Positions 8,997-18,547 of a stretch of DNA of 64,000 bases are shown piece by piece. The stretch spans positions 248,001 through 312,000 of the forward strand of contig NZ_QBUD01000001.1 in NCBI RefSeq assembly GCF_003058085.1, read 5' to 3'. The notes below the pieces were generated by a model. That model ran no database searches, was not told the DNA's origin, and was given only the letters and a program-made list of their open reading frames with translations. A program made the position numbers and the translations under genes. Each line of letters starts with the position of its first letter. Positions within the stretch are counted from its first letter, which is position 1. Origin of the DNA: Yoonia sediminilitoris (GTDB taxonomy: Bacteria; Pseudomonadota; Alphaproteobacteria; Rhodobacterales; Rhodobacteraceae).

Positions 8997-11165
8997 TTAA
9001 TCGTCGGTGTGGGTCAATTGCGGAACATCGCTTGCCCCTGCGGAACCACGCCCGGAAAGCGATGGGTTTTCCATAAAGAACCGGTGGCAGTTGAATGCAA
9101 ATTCGCCTTCGGGGATGGTGGCCCGCGTGAAACTGCCGTCAGCGGCCATGATCCAGCTTTGCGCAACATCGGCCATGTTGGCGGCCATGACCTGGCTGAC
9201 GATCTGGGCCTTGACGGTCGCATTTTTGATCTCGACCAATGTTTCCACCCGTCGGTTCAGATTGCGGCCCATCCAGTCGGCGGAACTGATGTAGACCTTG
9301 GCTTTCTTTGATGGCAGTGCCGCACCATTGGCAAAACACACGATGCGCGAGTGTTCCAGAAAGCGGCCGATGACCGATTTGACACGAATATTTTCCGACA
9401 GACCAGCCACACCGGGACGCAATCCGCAGATGCCACGGATGACAAGGCTGATTTTGACCCCCGCCTGCGATGCGGCATAAAGAGCGTCAATCACATCGCT
9501 TTCGATCAGCGAATTCATCTTGGCCCAGATCATTGCCGGCTTGCCCGCACAGGCATTTTCGGCCTCGGTCGCGATCCTGTCCAACAGCGTCTGTTTCAGC
9601 GTCAGTGGCGAGATAGCGAGGTTTTCCAAGCGTTCCGGCTGGGCATAGCCGGACAGGTAGTTGAACACTTTGGTTGCGTCCCGGCCAAGCTTGGCATCGC
9701 AGGTGAACAGGCTGAGGTCGGTATAAACGCGCGCCGTAATGGGGTGATAATTCCCGGTCCCGAAATGGGTGTATGTGACTAGCTTGTCACCTTCGCGGCG
9801 CACGACGGTGCTTATCTTGGCGTGGGTTTTGTAGTTCATGAAGCCATAGACAACATGCGCGCCAGCACGCTCCAGCCGTCTGGATTGGCGGATATTCGCG
9901 GCCTCATCAAAGCGGGCTTTGAGTTCGACAAGTGCTGTGACAGATTTACCGTCCTCTGCGGCTTCGCACAGGGCGCTGACGATAGGGGATTTTTTCGATG
10001 TGCGGTAAAGGGTCTGCTTGATGGCGACCACATTGGGGTCGCGGGCGGCCTGAGCCAGAAAACGGACCACCATGTCAAATGTCTCATAGGGGTGATGCAG
10101 CAGCATATCCTTCTGGCGGATTGCTGCGAACATATCGCCGTCATGGTCCTGAACACGTTCAGGCACCCGTGGTGTGAACGGTGGCCAAAGCAGTTCGGGG
10201 CGACTGTCCAGCACCAATTCGCCAAGGTCGGAAATGCCAATCAGCCCATCGACTTCAACAACTGTTTCTTCGGTGACATGCAATTCCTGCATGATCAGCG
10301 ATTTCAACGCATTGGGCGCGCCTTGCGATATCTTCAACCGGACAACTTCGCCGCGACGGCGACGTTTCAGGGCCACCTCGAATTCGCGGACCAGATCCTC
10401 GGCTTCGTCCTCAAGTTCAAGATCACTGTCGCGCAGCACCTTGAAGGCGCAGTTGCCCTTGACCTGATAGCCCGGAAACAGATGGCGGATTTGCAGCAAC
10501 AAGAGCTCTTCCAACGGCAGAAAGCGATCACCTTCCTCGGTGGGAAGCGCCACAAATCGGTCAATCTGCGCCGGAACCGGCAGCAAGGCGCGCAGTTGGC
10601 GTTTGTCGGATTTGCGTTCCAGTTGCAGAGCCAGTGCAAAGCCTTCATTTGGCAGGAACGGAAAGGGGTGGGCGGGGTCGATTGCCAGTGGCGACAGCAC
10701 CGGAAACACCTGATCCAGAAACACATCCTCAAGATAGGCGACGTCAGCGTCGGACAGTTGGTCGCGGGTCAGAATATGTATGTCCTGCGCGGCCATCTCA
10801 CTTTGCAGCATGGTAAAGACGGTCTGTTGGCGCGTCATCAATTCGCGGGCGTTCTTGTCGATCAGGACCAATTGTTCCGCGGGGGTACGCCCGTCCAGAC
10901 CGGGGGTTGTGTTACCCGCATTGGCCAACTCGCGCAGGCCCGCCACCCGCACTGTATAGAATTCATCCAGATTGGTCGCTGATATCGACAGAAAACGCAG
11001 CCGTTCCAGCAACGGCACGCGGGGATTTTCCGCTTCTTCCAACACGCGCCAGTTAAAGCGCAACCAACTCAGCTCGCGATTGACGAACCGTTCGGGTGAG
11101 GTCAGATCCATATCCAGCGCAGTCGGCGGCGGATAGGCGGCTTCAAGAAAATTTGCTGTGTTCAT
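8997..11165 (-). CDS. ppk: Polyphosphate kinase 1
   Basis: Reversibly polymerises the ATP gamma phosphate into polyphosphate. The protein of 722 residues has the PPK N domain (RFVNRELSWLRFNWRVLEEA), the head domain, and two phospholipase D-like C domains. The phosphohistidine motif appears as THFGTGNYHP and the second catalytic His as LEHSRIVCFANG, both as in the family. The start MNTANFLEA gives the usual length. It lies between hdaA (51 bases upstream) and ppx (36 bases downstream), an arrangement common in alphaproteobacteria. Confidence 0.95.
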   Translation of the reverse strand: MNTANFLEAAYPPPTALDMDLTSPERFVNRELSWLRFNWRVLEEAENPRVPLLERLRFLSISATNLDEFYTVRVAGLRELANAGNTTPGLDGRTPAEQLVLIDKNARELMTRQQTVFTMLQSEMAAQDIHILTRDQLSDADVAYLEDVFLDQVFPVLSPLAIDPAHPFPFLPNEGFALALQLERKSDKRQLRALLPVPAQIDRFVALPTEEGDRFLPLEELLLLQIRHLFPGYQVKGNCAFKVLRDSDLELEDEAEDLVREFEVALKRRRRGEVVRLKISQGAPNALKSLIMQELHVTEETVVEVDGLIGISDLGELVLDSRPELLWPPFTPRVPERVQDHDGDMFAAIRQKDMLLHHPYETFDMVVRFLAQAARDPNVVAIKQTLYRTSKKSPIVSALCEAAEDGKSVTALVELKARFDEAANIRQSRRLERAGAHVVYGFMNYKTHAKISTVVRREGDKLVTYTHFGTGNYHPITARVYTDLSLFTCDAKLGRDATKVFNYLSGYAQPERLENLAISPLTLKQTLLDRIATEAENACAGKPAMIWAKMNSLIESDVIDALYAASQAGVKISLVIRGICGLRPGVAGLSENIRVKSVIGRFLEHSRIVCFANGAALPSKKAKVYISSADWMGRNLNRRVETLVEIKNATVKAQIVSQVMAANMADVAQSWIMAADGSFTRATIPEGEFAFNCHRFFMENPSLSGRGSAGASDVPQLTHTDD

Positions 11166-11215
11166 AGCGATTTATCCACTGCGTCTGTCGCAGATATATA
11201 ACAAGTATCGCGGGG

Positions 11216-11875
11216 TTAAGGTTGCTTGTCCAGCAGCTCCCGGGCAAGGCTTTTGTTGATCTTGCGCCCCTGCGCCAAGGCGGCGCGATCCAGTTGATCG
11301 ACAATATCGGCGGCGGCGGCAAAGGACCGTTCGATGCGCAGGGTCAGATATTGCACCAACGCAGGCTTTGGCGCGATCTGACGGTCAGCAAACAGTTTCA
11401 TGATCAGGGCTTGCAACATCGCATCATCAGGATTGCCAATTTGGGTGACGTTGGTGGCGGACATACGACTTGCCAGATCGGGCAGGGCAATCTGCCAACG
11501 TGCCGGCGGCTCGGATGATGTCATCAGCAACGTCCCGCCCGTATTGCGCAGATGGTTATGCAGATGAAACATTGCCTCTTCCGAACCACGGGGGAGATGC
11601 TCCATATCTTCGACAACCACCGATGTGGCTTCGGGCTGAAAGTCGGCGGCGAGGTCTTTGGCTTGCAGCATCTGACCTTCGGACTGGGCCAGAAAAATAC
11701 GTGCAAGGTGGCTTTTGCCGCTGCCCGGTGGGCCGACCAGCGCCAATTTGCGATCAGGCCATGCTTCGGGCGTGCACAGCATTGTAAAGGCGCGGGCGTT
11801 GGTGTCCGAGACAAAGAAATCATCCGGCCCCAGCGCAACCCCGGTTGGCCAGTCAAATGTCAACTGATCCGACAT
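11216..11875 (-). CDS. hdaA: DnaA-related regulatory inactivator (HdaA)
   Basis: Protein of 219 residues made of a DnaA-like AAA+ domain alone, without the DNA-binding domain IV. It opens with QLTFDWPTGVALGPDDFFVSD and has Walker A GPPGSGKSHLARIF and a Walker B-like VVVEDMEHLP. In this family the protein works with the DNA clamp to make DnaA-ATP hydrolyse after initiation, which prevents re-replication. The ATG immediately follows the stop of the AI-2E-type gene (TAG-ATG with no gap), so the two are translationally close. Confidence 0.9.
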   Translation of the reverse strand: MSDQLTFDWPTGVALGPDDFFVSDTNARAFTMLCTPEAWPDRKLALVGPPGSGKSHLARIFLAQSEGQMLQAKDLAADFQPEATSVVVEDMEHLPRGSEEAMFHLHNHLRNTGGTLLMTSSEPPARWQIALPDLASRMSATNVTQIGNPDDAMLQALIMKLFADRQIAPKPALVQYLTLRIERSFAAAADIVDQLDRAALAQGRKINKSLARELLDKQP

Positions 11876-12979
11876 CTATTCCGACCCTGATCGCCCACGA
11901 TACAGCAGGCTGTCCTTGTAGCGGTCGAGCCCGTAGCGGGCCAGTACGCCCAGCATCGCGGCCAAGGGGACGGCCACCAGCATGCCGACAAAACCAAACA
12001 ACGACCCAAAGACGGACAGGGCAAACAGCAGCCAGACGGGGTGCAACCCGACAGACCCGCCAACAAGTTTCGGAGTCAGGATATTGCCTTCAAGAAACTG
12101 GCCGAAGCCGAAAATGCCAGCAACAATACCGATGCGTACCCAGTTGGTGGTGTTTGTCACGACATCGCCATCGGTGATTTCAACAGCGCCCCAGAACTGA
12201 AACAGGGCCAGCCCAACTGCCAGTACACCACCGACCAGCGCACCCACATAGGGGATGAATGTGATGAGACCGGCGATAAAGCCCACGATCAGCCCGAACT
12301 TGAGGCCCGCAAGCATCAGTCCGGCTGCATAATATGTGCCGAGGATCAGGCACACCGTGCCTTGCCCCCGAATGAATGAGGCCAATGTTTTATCGATGTC
12401 GCGGGCAAGCTGGCGGATCGTATCCACATGGTCGCGGGGCAGCATACTATCGATCTTTGCAGTCATGTTGTCCCAGTCAAGCAGCATGTAAAAGGCGACG
12501 ACCGGCACAACGATCAGCAGGATCAGGACATTCAGCAGCCCAAAGGCCGAGCTGAGCAATCCGTTTATCAACTCGCCACCTTTGGACTGAATCGTTTCGC
12601 CAATCTTGATAAGCTGTTGCCGGATTGTGCTTTGTTCATCGACCAATGACGGGAAACGCTCGGTCAGGCCCGCCTGCAGCCGATTGAACAGCTCAGGGGC
12701 AGTGTCGATCAGGGCCGCTGTCTGCTGCACCAAGGTCGGAATGACCAAAAGGAATAACAGGATAAACAGCAAAGCCGCAACCAGCGTGATCACGGCAACC
12801 GATGACACCCGGCTAAGCCCGGCTTTTTCAAGCCGGTCGGCGATCGGGTCCAGACAATAGGCAATCGCCCCGCCCAGGACAAAAGGCAGGATGACGTCGC
12901 CGAGGAACCACATCACCACAAGGAAAACGCCAACAGCGATCCCCCAGTATTTTGCTTGCTGTCCGACAGGTAAGGCCAT
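11876..12979 (-). CDS. AI-2E family (PerM-type) membrane permease
   Basis: Integral inner-membrane protein of 367 residues with about eight hydrophobic segments. The family signature regions are GGAIAYCLDPIADRLEK near the N terminus and YVGALVGGVLAVGLALFQFW, followed by GNILTPKLVGGSVGLHPVW near the C terminus. The substrate is not predictable: the family name comes from TqsA, but most members are of unknown specificity and some are ion antiporters. It is the first gene of the run AI-2E/hdaA/ppk/ppx, as in many alphaproteobacteria. Confidence 0.88.
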   Translation of the reverse strand: MALPVGQQAKYWGIAVGVFLVVMWFLGDVILPFVLGGAIAYCLDPIADRLEKAGLSRVSSVAVITLVAALLFILLFLLVIPTLVQQTAALIDTAPELFNRLQAGLTERFPSLVDEQSTIRQQLIKIGETIQSKGGELINGLLSSAFGLLNVLILLIVVPVVAFYMLLDWDNMTAKIDSMLPRDHVDTIRQLARDIDKTLASFIRGQGTVCLILGTYYAAGLMLAGLKFGLIVGFIAGLITFIPYVGALVGGVLAVGLALFQFWGAVEITDGDVVTNTTNWVRIGIVAGIFGFGQFLEGNILTPKLVGGSVGLHPVWLLFALSVFGSLFGFVGMLVAVPLAAMLGVLARYGLDRYKDSLLYRGRSGSE

Positions 12980-13078
12980 GTATCATCCGGGTTTGCTTTC
13001 TAAATAGATGCGTGAAGGCGTGTCGGGACGCAAGGGTAGGGCGCAAATTACCGGCTCTGGTCATGTGTGGTATGGGCA

Positions 13079-13122
13079 AAAAAGAAGCGCGGCCCGCTCT
13101 TTTACGGCCCGCGCTTCTTTTT
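13079..13122 (-). terminator. Intrinsic terminator of the binding-protein gene
   Basis: The arms AAAGAAGCGCGG (13081-13092) and CCGCGCTTCTTT (13109-13120) pair perfectly. On the minus strand the stem runs into a run of six T. It lies 56 bases past the stop of the minus-strand gene that starts at 14320 and before the AI-2E gene, so it separates the two transcription units. A/T tracts on both sides could also allow function in the other direction. Confidence 0.85.
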
Positions 13123-13177
13123 CATTGGTTGCCCGGCTCAATGTTGCCGTCGCACCGGACTAAATTTTTTCAGGGGT

Positions 13178-14320
13178 CTACATGGGTTCGAAGAAACCGT
13201 CGGGCAGCAGACGTGTCATGAAAATCTCGTCGATTCCCTGATTGTCGTCAGCGCCAAGCGTAATCTCGATCCCGCCCAGATCAAAGGTGCCCATGCTTGC
13301 AAAGGCATCCAGAAAGCTTTCGCGCGTGGGGTTATCACCGGCATTGCCAAGCGCTTCAATCGCGATCCGGCCAACCATGTAACCTTCGAGTGACACAAAG
13401 CCGTAAAGAGCATTCACATCGTTCGCCTGCATCGCCTCATGATAGTCGGACACGATTGGCACAGAATTGTCCCAAGGGAATGGCACAACCTGACTGATCA
13501 CAACGCCAGCACCCTCTGGCCATAGTTCGTCGGCCAGTGCCTGAGACCCCACAAAGGAGATGGTCACAAACTCGGGTGTGAATTCGTAGGAACGGGACAG
13601 CTTGATGAATTCGCCGATTGGCTTGTAGGCTCCGACCATGACCACAGCTTCGGGGTTTGCGTCACGAATGGACAGCAGCGCGTCCTTCACATCGGTGGTG
13701 TTTCTGGTGTAGGTCCCTTCTGCCACCAACGACATGCCGCGGGCACCCAGCGCCTTGTTCACACCGCTCAGGCCGGCCAGCCCGAAACTGTCATCCTGAT
13801 ACAGGATGGCAATCCGGGTCAGGTTCAGGTTGTCGGCCAGATGCGCGATCCACTGTTCGGTTTCGGCATCATAGCTGCCGCGCACGTTAAAAACATTGCC
13901 CAACGACGTATTGCGCAGGAATCCGGCACCGGTGAAAGGGCCAATCAGTGGAAACTGGGCTTCGGTTGCGATCGGTTGCAGGACTGAGTTGGTTGGCGTG
14001 CCCACGCTGCCGATCAACGCGAAATGTTTTCCTTCCCGGATCATGCGATTCAGGTGGTCCGCCGATCTGTCGGGTTCGTAGCCGTCATCCCAGCTTTCAA
14101 GGCTCAGTTGGCGTCCGTTTACACCGCCGTTGCGGTTGGCTTCTTCGAATGCAGCCAGCAGGCCCGTTCGCATGCCGAGCCCCAATTGTGCTGCGGGGCC
14201 GTCCAGGGCTGCAATCTGCCCGAAATAAACGGTGCTGTCGTCAATCCCGGATTCGGCCAGCGACCATTGAGGGACTGTCAAGGCGGTGATCGCCGACAAC
14301 AAAAGCGCTTTCAATCTCAT
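13178..14320 (-). CDS. ABC transporter substrate-binding protein, Leu/Ile/Val-binding type
   Basis: Periplasmic binding protein of 380 residues with a signal peptide (residues 1-22, ending SLAE). The mature start YFGQIAALDGPAAQLGLGMR is the usual type I receptor ligand-binding opening; GGVNGRQLSLESWDDGYEP and ILYQDDSFGLAGL also match the family. No permease or ATPase gene lies nearby, so it is an orphan binding protein that may serve a remote transporter or act as a sensor. A clear terminator follows it. The ligand is unknown. Confidence 0.88.
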   Translation of the reverse strand: MRLKALLLSAITALTVPQWSLAESGIDDSTVYFGQIAALDGPAAQLGLGMRTGLLAAFEEANRNGGVNGRQLSLESWDDGYEPDRSADHLNRMIREGKHFALIGSVGTPTNSVLQPIATEAQFPLIGPFTGAGFLRNTSLGNVFNVRGSYDAETEQWIAHLADNLNLTRIAILYQDDSFGLAGLSGVNKALGARGMSLVAEGTYTRNTTDVKDALLSIRDANPEAVVMVGAYKPIGEFIKLSRSYEFTPEFVTISFVGSQALADELWPEGAGVVISQVVPFPWDNSVPIVSDYHEAMQANDVNALYGFVSLEGYMVGRIAIEALGNAGDNPTRESFLDAFASMGTFDLGGIEITLGADDNQGIDEIFMTRLLPDGFFEPM

Positions 14321-14440
14321 TTCTTTTCTCCAGAACCTTCGCTGAGCGTCATTACAATGACCTCGGCAAGGCTCTTTTTTAGGTTTGGTGGGTGTCAGGA
14401 CGATGACGTATCCCCCTGACCATTGGGTCCAGAGTGAGGC

Positions 14441-16012
14441 TTACTGGATCCACACCTCCACACGACGGTTGATGCGCTTGCCTTCGAGTGAATCGTTGCA
14501 GGCGGATGGAGAGAGTTCACCAAACCCCTTGACCTGAATGTTGATCCCTTCAAGGTCAGCACCACCTGCTGCAAGGATTTCATCTGCAACCCGCTGCGCG
14601 CGGCCAAAAGACAGTTCCTGGTTTGGCCCAAACGCGCCGTCACCATCGGTGAAACCAACGACAGAGATGTTGGTTCCGGCTGGCTGTTCCCTGAGATAGG
14701 CGATCAGGCGCTGGAGGTCGGCCTGGCCTTTGCCGTCCAGACGTGCAGACCCTGACGCAAAGCGGAATGTGGTGGAAAGACGTTCCCATTCGAACATTTC
14801 AAGCAGCATTTCACGTGCCAGACGAAATTCAAACGGATCGACCGCATCCTGCAACACCGCACGCATACGGCCGTTCTGCAAATCCTGCGGCACCTTTGTG
14901 ATGGCAAGGTTCACGAAACCGGACTTTGCAATCATTTCATCCGCAGCGCCCGACATGGAATAGTCGATAAATGCCTGTGTGGTCGCGTCAACATTGTCGG
15001 CGCGGTTGTACAGGTACAAACGACGCTGGAGCGGATATTCTTCGGTTTTAGCGTCAAACTGTGTCGGTGCCGAACTGATGCCACAGGTCCCTTCCAGCGC
15101 AAGTGCCTTTGTGCCCCGTTCAAATGCCGTTGCGACATATCCGATAGCCGTGGGGTCATTGCGTACCAAGGATGCCATTTCCTCACTTGACGTGATTTCC
15201 GTGGCCTCTGGTGAAACTGTGCGACCGGACTGTTCAAAGACGCGGCTGGCAAAGACCGTTGCAGCCCCGGTGTCACGGCCACTTGTGTAGACCTTGATAG
15301 GGGCATTCTGGCCGCCGATTTCTGACCAGTTTGTGACTGCACCACTGTAGATAAGGTCAAGATCAGCAAGGGAAATCGCGCCGATCGGGTTGTTGGGGTG
15401 CACGATGACGGAGATGCTGTCAACGGCGACAACATGCTCTTGATTGACGTCAATCAGGTTACCTGCGCCAAAGTTGCGCAATTGGCGTGCCTCTGCCGGT
15501 TGAATCCGGCGTGATGACATTCCGATTTTGACGGCAGGGTCGCGCAACCCGGAAAATGCATCAGCAGACGCCGTGGCTGAAACACTGAATGTGCCGATTG
15601 GTTCACCAAATCCGCCTTCGCCGACGAGGCTGGATGTCGTGATCGCGCCGCTTTGCGACTGATCTTCGATCACGCCGTTCTGACTGGTCGCAAATCCATC
15701 AATCAGGAATGGGACGAGGCCGACGCCAACCGTGCCCGAGCCGACCATCACAACGTCGGATGCCGCGACCGCAACACGTGGACAGGCATCGCCGTTACAC
15801 TGGACCCGTCCTGCTTCGACGCGAAGTTCGCCGAGGGCTGAATTAATGATGTAATAGTCGTCAACGAGATCTATGAAATCGCCAACAATGTTAATGGATC
15901 CGTCGTTCGACGTCAGCGTGATGCTCTGGGCATTGGCGGCACATGGTATAATGGCGACGCTCGCCAGCATTATAGCAAAAAGGGAATTCGTTCGTTTCTT
16001 ATGGTCGAGCAT
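14441..16012 (-). CDS. PstS-like periplasmic binding domain fused to a C-terminal OmpA domain
   Basis: Protein of 523 residues in four parts. A signal peptide comes first (ending ANAQ). Next is a small N-terminal module of about 60 residues with ITLTSNDGSINIVGDF and a Cys pair in CNGDACP. A phosphate-binding-protein-like domain follows (VAVDSISVIVHPNNPIGAIS, YSGAVTNWSEIGGQNAPI, SGRDTGAATVFASR). Last is an OmpA/MotB peptidoglycan-binding domain (TNISVVGFTDGDG, SFGRAQRVADEIL, GKRINRRVEVWI). The ATG at 16012 has AAGAAGG 8 bases upstream; a TTG at 16030 is the alternative. No pst genes are adjacent. The tethered binding domain suggests cell-wall-anchored ligand capture or sensing, which is inference. 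Confidence 0.88.
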   Translation of the reverse strand: MLDHKKRTNSLFAIMLASVAIIPCAANAQSITLTSNDGSINIVGDFIDLVDDYYIINSALGELRVEAGRVQCNGDACPRVAVAASDVVMVGSGTVGVGLVPFLIDGFATSQNGVIEDQSQSGAITTSSLVGEGGFGEPIGTFSVSATASADAFSGLRDPAVKIGMSSRRIQPAEARQLRNFGAGNLIDVNQEHVVAVDSISVIVHPNNPIGAISLADLDLIYSGAVTNWSEIGGQNAPIKVYTSGRDTGAATVFASRVFEQSGRTVSPEATEITSSEEMASLVRNDPTAIGYVATAFERGTKALALEGTCGISSAPTQFDAKTEEYPLQRRLYLYNRADNVDATTQAFIDYSMSGAADEMIAKSGFVNLAITKVPQDLQNGRMRAVLQDAVDPFEFRLAREMLLEMFEWERLSTTFRFASGSARLDGKGQADLQRLIAYLREQPAGTNISVVGFTDGDGAFGPNQELSFGRAQRVADEILAAGGADLEGINIQVKGFGELSPSACNDSLEGKRINRRVEVWIQ

Positions 16013-16500
16013 AGCCGTAACCTTCTTCAATGTTCATGGAACACGCGCTGGAAACAACTGCAATTCTTAGCGCCTTGATACGGGTCGTAAAAGATGCGCG
16101 GATTGTGAGCATTATGTGGCGAAAAGTCGATTTTTTGATCGCATCGTTCGTACTCCGTATCCAGTGTGGCGGATGTAAGGCAGCGTGACAGTTTCGCTAA
16201 AACGACCGATTTGCGCACCCCAAAGTTCAACAAAACCTGAAAACCATAGCAGTACGCCAACAGCGCACAGCAGGCTGACCCGCAAAGCACGGGCGCCGGA
16301 TAACACGATCTTGCCACAATTGAAGTATTTCGCGTTAGGGGAGAATCGATGCGCAGTGCATTCTAGCGCAAGGTGTTTGGTTTTTCGAAAGCAATGCGCC
16401 GCGTGAGTCGCACAGGGGGCGTGTTTTTGCACTCTCTCGCTTGCGTGCGCTGGTGGCGCACCCTAAACCATCTCTAGCAACTTTATCTGGGGTCCCACCG
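16013..16500. other. Long divergent intergenic region without a recognisable gene
   Basis: This stretch of 488 bases separates the PstS-like/OmpA gene (minus) from proS (plus). It must hold both promoters. Open frames here have no ribosome-binding site and no familiar content. I see no strong hairpin and no convincing PHO box, although the neighbouring gene is phosphate-binding-protein-like. Confidence 0.5.
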
Positions 16501-17841
16501 ATGCGCCTAAGCCGCTATTTTCTGCCTGTCCTGAAAGAAACACCGCGTGAAGCGCAGATCGTCAGCCATCGCTACATGCTACAGGCGGGTATGATCAAAC
16601 AAGCCAGCGCCGGCATTTATTCATGGTTGCCGCTGGGCTTCAAAGTCCTGCGGAAGCTGGAAAACATCGTGCATGAAGAACAGCAGCGGGCAGGCCACTT
16701 GCCAATGCTGATGCCCACGCTGCAACCTGCTGAACTCTGGCAGGAGAGCGGGCGCTACAATGGCTACGGCAAGGAAATGCTGCGGGTCGAGGACAGGCAT
16801 GGGCGCGAAATGGTCTATGGCCCAACAAACGAAGAGTTGATCACAGATATTTTCCGCAGTCATGTGGGCAGTTACAAGGAATTGCCGCTGACGCTTTATC
16901 ATATCCAATGGAAATTCCGTGACGAAGTGCGCCCGCGGTTTGGGGTTATGCGGGGCCGGGAATTCTTTATGAAGGACGGTTATAACTTTGACCTGACCAA
17001 AGAGGATGCGCTGCACGCTTACAACCGCCATTTGGTCAGCTATTTGCGTACCTACGAGCGGATGGGTCTCAAGGCGATCCCGATGCGCGCCGACAGTGGC
17101 CCGATTGGCGGCGAGGACACACATGAGTTCCTTGTGCTGGCCGAAACCGGAGAGTCAGAGGTATTTTATGACAGTGCAGTGACGGATCTGCACTTGGGCA
17201 GTCGTGTGGTTGACTATGACAGTGTCGCACAGTGTCAGGCGATCTTTGACGAATGGACGACGCCCTATGCGCGCACGGACGAAACCCACGATGAGGGTGT
17301 CTTTGTCGAGGTGCCAGAAGAACGCCGCCGCAAGGCGCGGGGCATTGAAGTCGGACAAATATTCTATTTTGGCACCAAATATTCCGAAAGCATGAATGCG
17401 ACGGTTGATGATGGTCAGGGCAACAAGGTGCCAGTACATATGGGCTCTCACGGCATCGGCGTGTCACGCCTGCTGGGGGCAATCATTGAGGCCAACCATG
17501 ACGACAAGGGGATCATCTGGCCTGAAGGCGTGACTCCGTTTCATTGCGGTATTCTCAACATGCGGTCTGGTGATGAAGCGGCAGATGCGGCCTGCGACGC
17601 GATCTACGACAGCCTCACGGCGCTGGGACTGGAGCCGCTTTATGATGACCGGGATGAAAGGGCGGGTGCCAAGTTTGGCACGATGGATATGATCGGGCTG
17701 CCGTGGCGCATTACTGTGGGCCCGCGCGGGCTGAAAAACGGTGTTGTGGAACTGACATGCAGGCGCACCGGTGAAAGCGAAGAACTGCCACCTCAGCAGG
17801 CGGTCGAAAAGATCGCGCAGATTTACAGGGATATCCAATGA
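16501..17841 (+). CDS. proS: Prolyl-tRNA synthetase, short alphaproteobacterial type
   Basis: Charges tRNA-Pro with proline. The protein of 446 residues is a class II synthetase: it opens [19 protein letters not shown], has motif 2 [23 protein letters not shown] and motif 3-type [16 protein letters not shown], and ends with the anticodon-binding domain ([15 protein letters not shown]). The length shows it lacks the editing insertion of the E. coli enzyme, as usual in this class. A start 60 bases upstream is in frame, but family members begin at MRLSRYF. Its stop overlaps the peroxiredoxin start (ATGA). Confidence 0.97.
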   Translation: MRLSRYFLPVLKETPREAQIVSHRYMLQAGMIKQASAGIYSWLPLGFKVLRKLENIVHEEQQRAGHLPMLMPTLQPAELWQESGRYNGYGKEMLRVEDRHGREMVYGPTNEELITDIFRSHVGSYKELPLTLYHIQWKFRDEVRPRFGVMRGREFFMKDGYNFDLTKEDALHAYNRHLVSYLRTYERMGLKAIPMRADSGPIGGEDTHEFLVLAETGESEVFYDSAVTDLHLGSRVVDYDSVAQCQAIFDEWTTPYARTDETHDEGVFVEVPEERRRKARGIEVGQIFYFGTKYSESMNATVDDGQGNKVPVHMGSHGIGVSRLLGAIIEANHDDKGIIWPEGVTPFHCGILNMRSGDEAADAACDAIYDSLTALGLEPLYDDRDERAGAKFGTMDMIGLPWRITVGPRGLKNGVVELTCRRTGESEELPPQQAVEKIAQIYRDIQ

Positions 17842-18404
17842 GCCTCGCCGATGTTGACTGGTCGCTGATCCCGGAACCTGCCGATGATGGCAAAGCCGCA
17901 CATCTGGAAGGGATGGATGTCGCGGACCTGAGCTTGCCTGTGACCGATGGCGGGACGGTGAACTTGCGGTCTTTGCCCGGTTTGACCGTTGTCTATATCT
18001 ATCCAATGACAGGGCGGCCCGACAAAGACCTGCCGGACGGGTGGGATGACATCCCCGGAGCGCGGGGATGCACGCCGCAAAGCTGTGCGTTTCGCGACCA
18101 CGCGGCCGAGTTGCGCGAACTCGGTGCTGATCACCTGTTTGGTATGTCGACGCAGACAACCGCGTATCAGGCAGAGGCAGCAGCGCGGCTGAACCTGCCA
18201 TTTGGCCTTTTGTCTGATGCGCAAGGGGCATTTAGTGATGTGATGGATTTGCCGGACATGGTCGTCCATGGGGAAAGGTTACTGAAACGTCTCACCATGA
18301 TCATCAAGGACGGGGTCATTGCGAAGGTCTTTTATCCGGTCTTTCCGCCGGATCAGGATGCGGCAAATGTCATGGCTTGGCTAACGACGGCTCAGAAAGG
18401 CTGA
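17838..18404 (+). CDS. PrxQ/BCP-type peroxiredoxin
   Basis: Protein of 188 residues that should reduce peroxides through a cysteine pair. The peroxidatic Cys78 and a second Cys83 lie in [16 protein letters not shown], the CxxxxC arrangement of PrxQ/BCP proteins. A Pro-rich loop with [16 protein letters not shown] precedes it. The protein has an N-terminal extension of about 25 residues before the thioredoxin-like core. It is cytosolic as no signal peptide is seen. It is coupled to proS by ATGA. Confidence 0.85.
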   Translation: MSLADVDWSLIPEPADDGKAAHLEGMDVADLSLPVTDGGTVNLRSLPGLTVVYIYPMTGRPDKDLPDGWDDIPGARGCTPQSCAFRDHAAELRELGADHLFGMSTQTTAYQAEAAARLNLPFGLLSDAQGAFSDVMDLPDMVVHGERLLKRLTMIIKDGVIAKVFYPVFPPDQDAANVMAWLTTAQKG

Positions 18405-18511
18405 TAGCCCCGGTTTCTGTGCGCCGCAAACCACTGCAACGCAAAAGTGTTTTGTTCTTGCAAGGGGACATCTGCTAGGCTGTTGTCAAAATAAAAAGAC
18501 CGAGGCAGCAG

Positions 18512-18547
18512 ATGAACAAACCAAACAGCGTGGGACGGGTCCAATGA
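18512..18547 (+). other. Possible 11-codon leader peptide overlapping the DUF2937 start
   Basis: ATG at 18512 has GAGG six bases upstream and opens a frame of 11 codons (MNKPNSVGRVQ) whose TGA lies in the ATGA that also begins the DUF2937 gene at 18544. The frame is out of phase with DUF2937. It could couple translation or be chance. Confidence 0.3.

Noticed and set aside
9822..10982. Plus-strand frame of 386 codons opposite ppk
   Set aside because: Antisense shadow in GC-rich DNA; polyphosphate kinase motifs are on the minus strand.
16185..16215. Possible PHO box near GTGACAG
   Set aside because: Only one half matches CTGTCA and the second repeat is absent, so the phosphate link is not supported.
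16027..16432. Minus-strand frames in the region before proS
   Set aside because: No ribosome-binding site, no recognisable content, many Cys and Arg as in non-coding GC-biased DNA.
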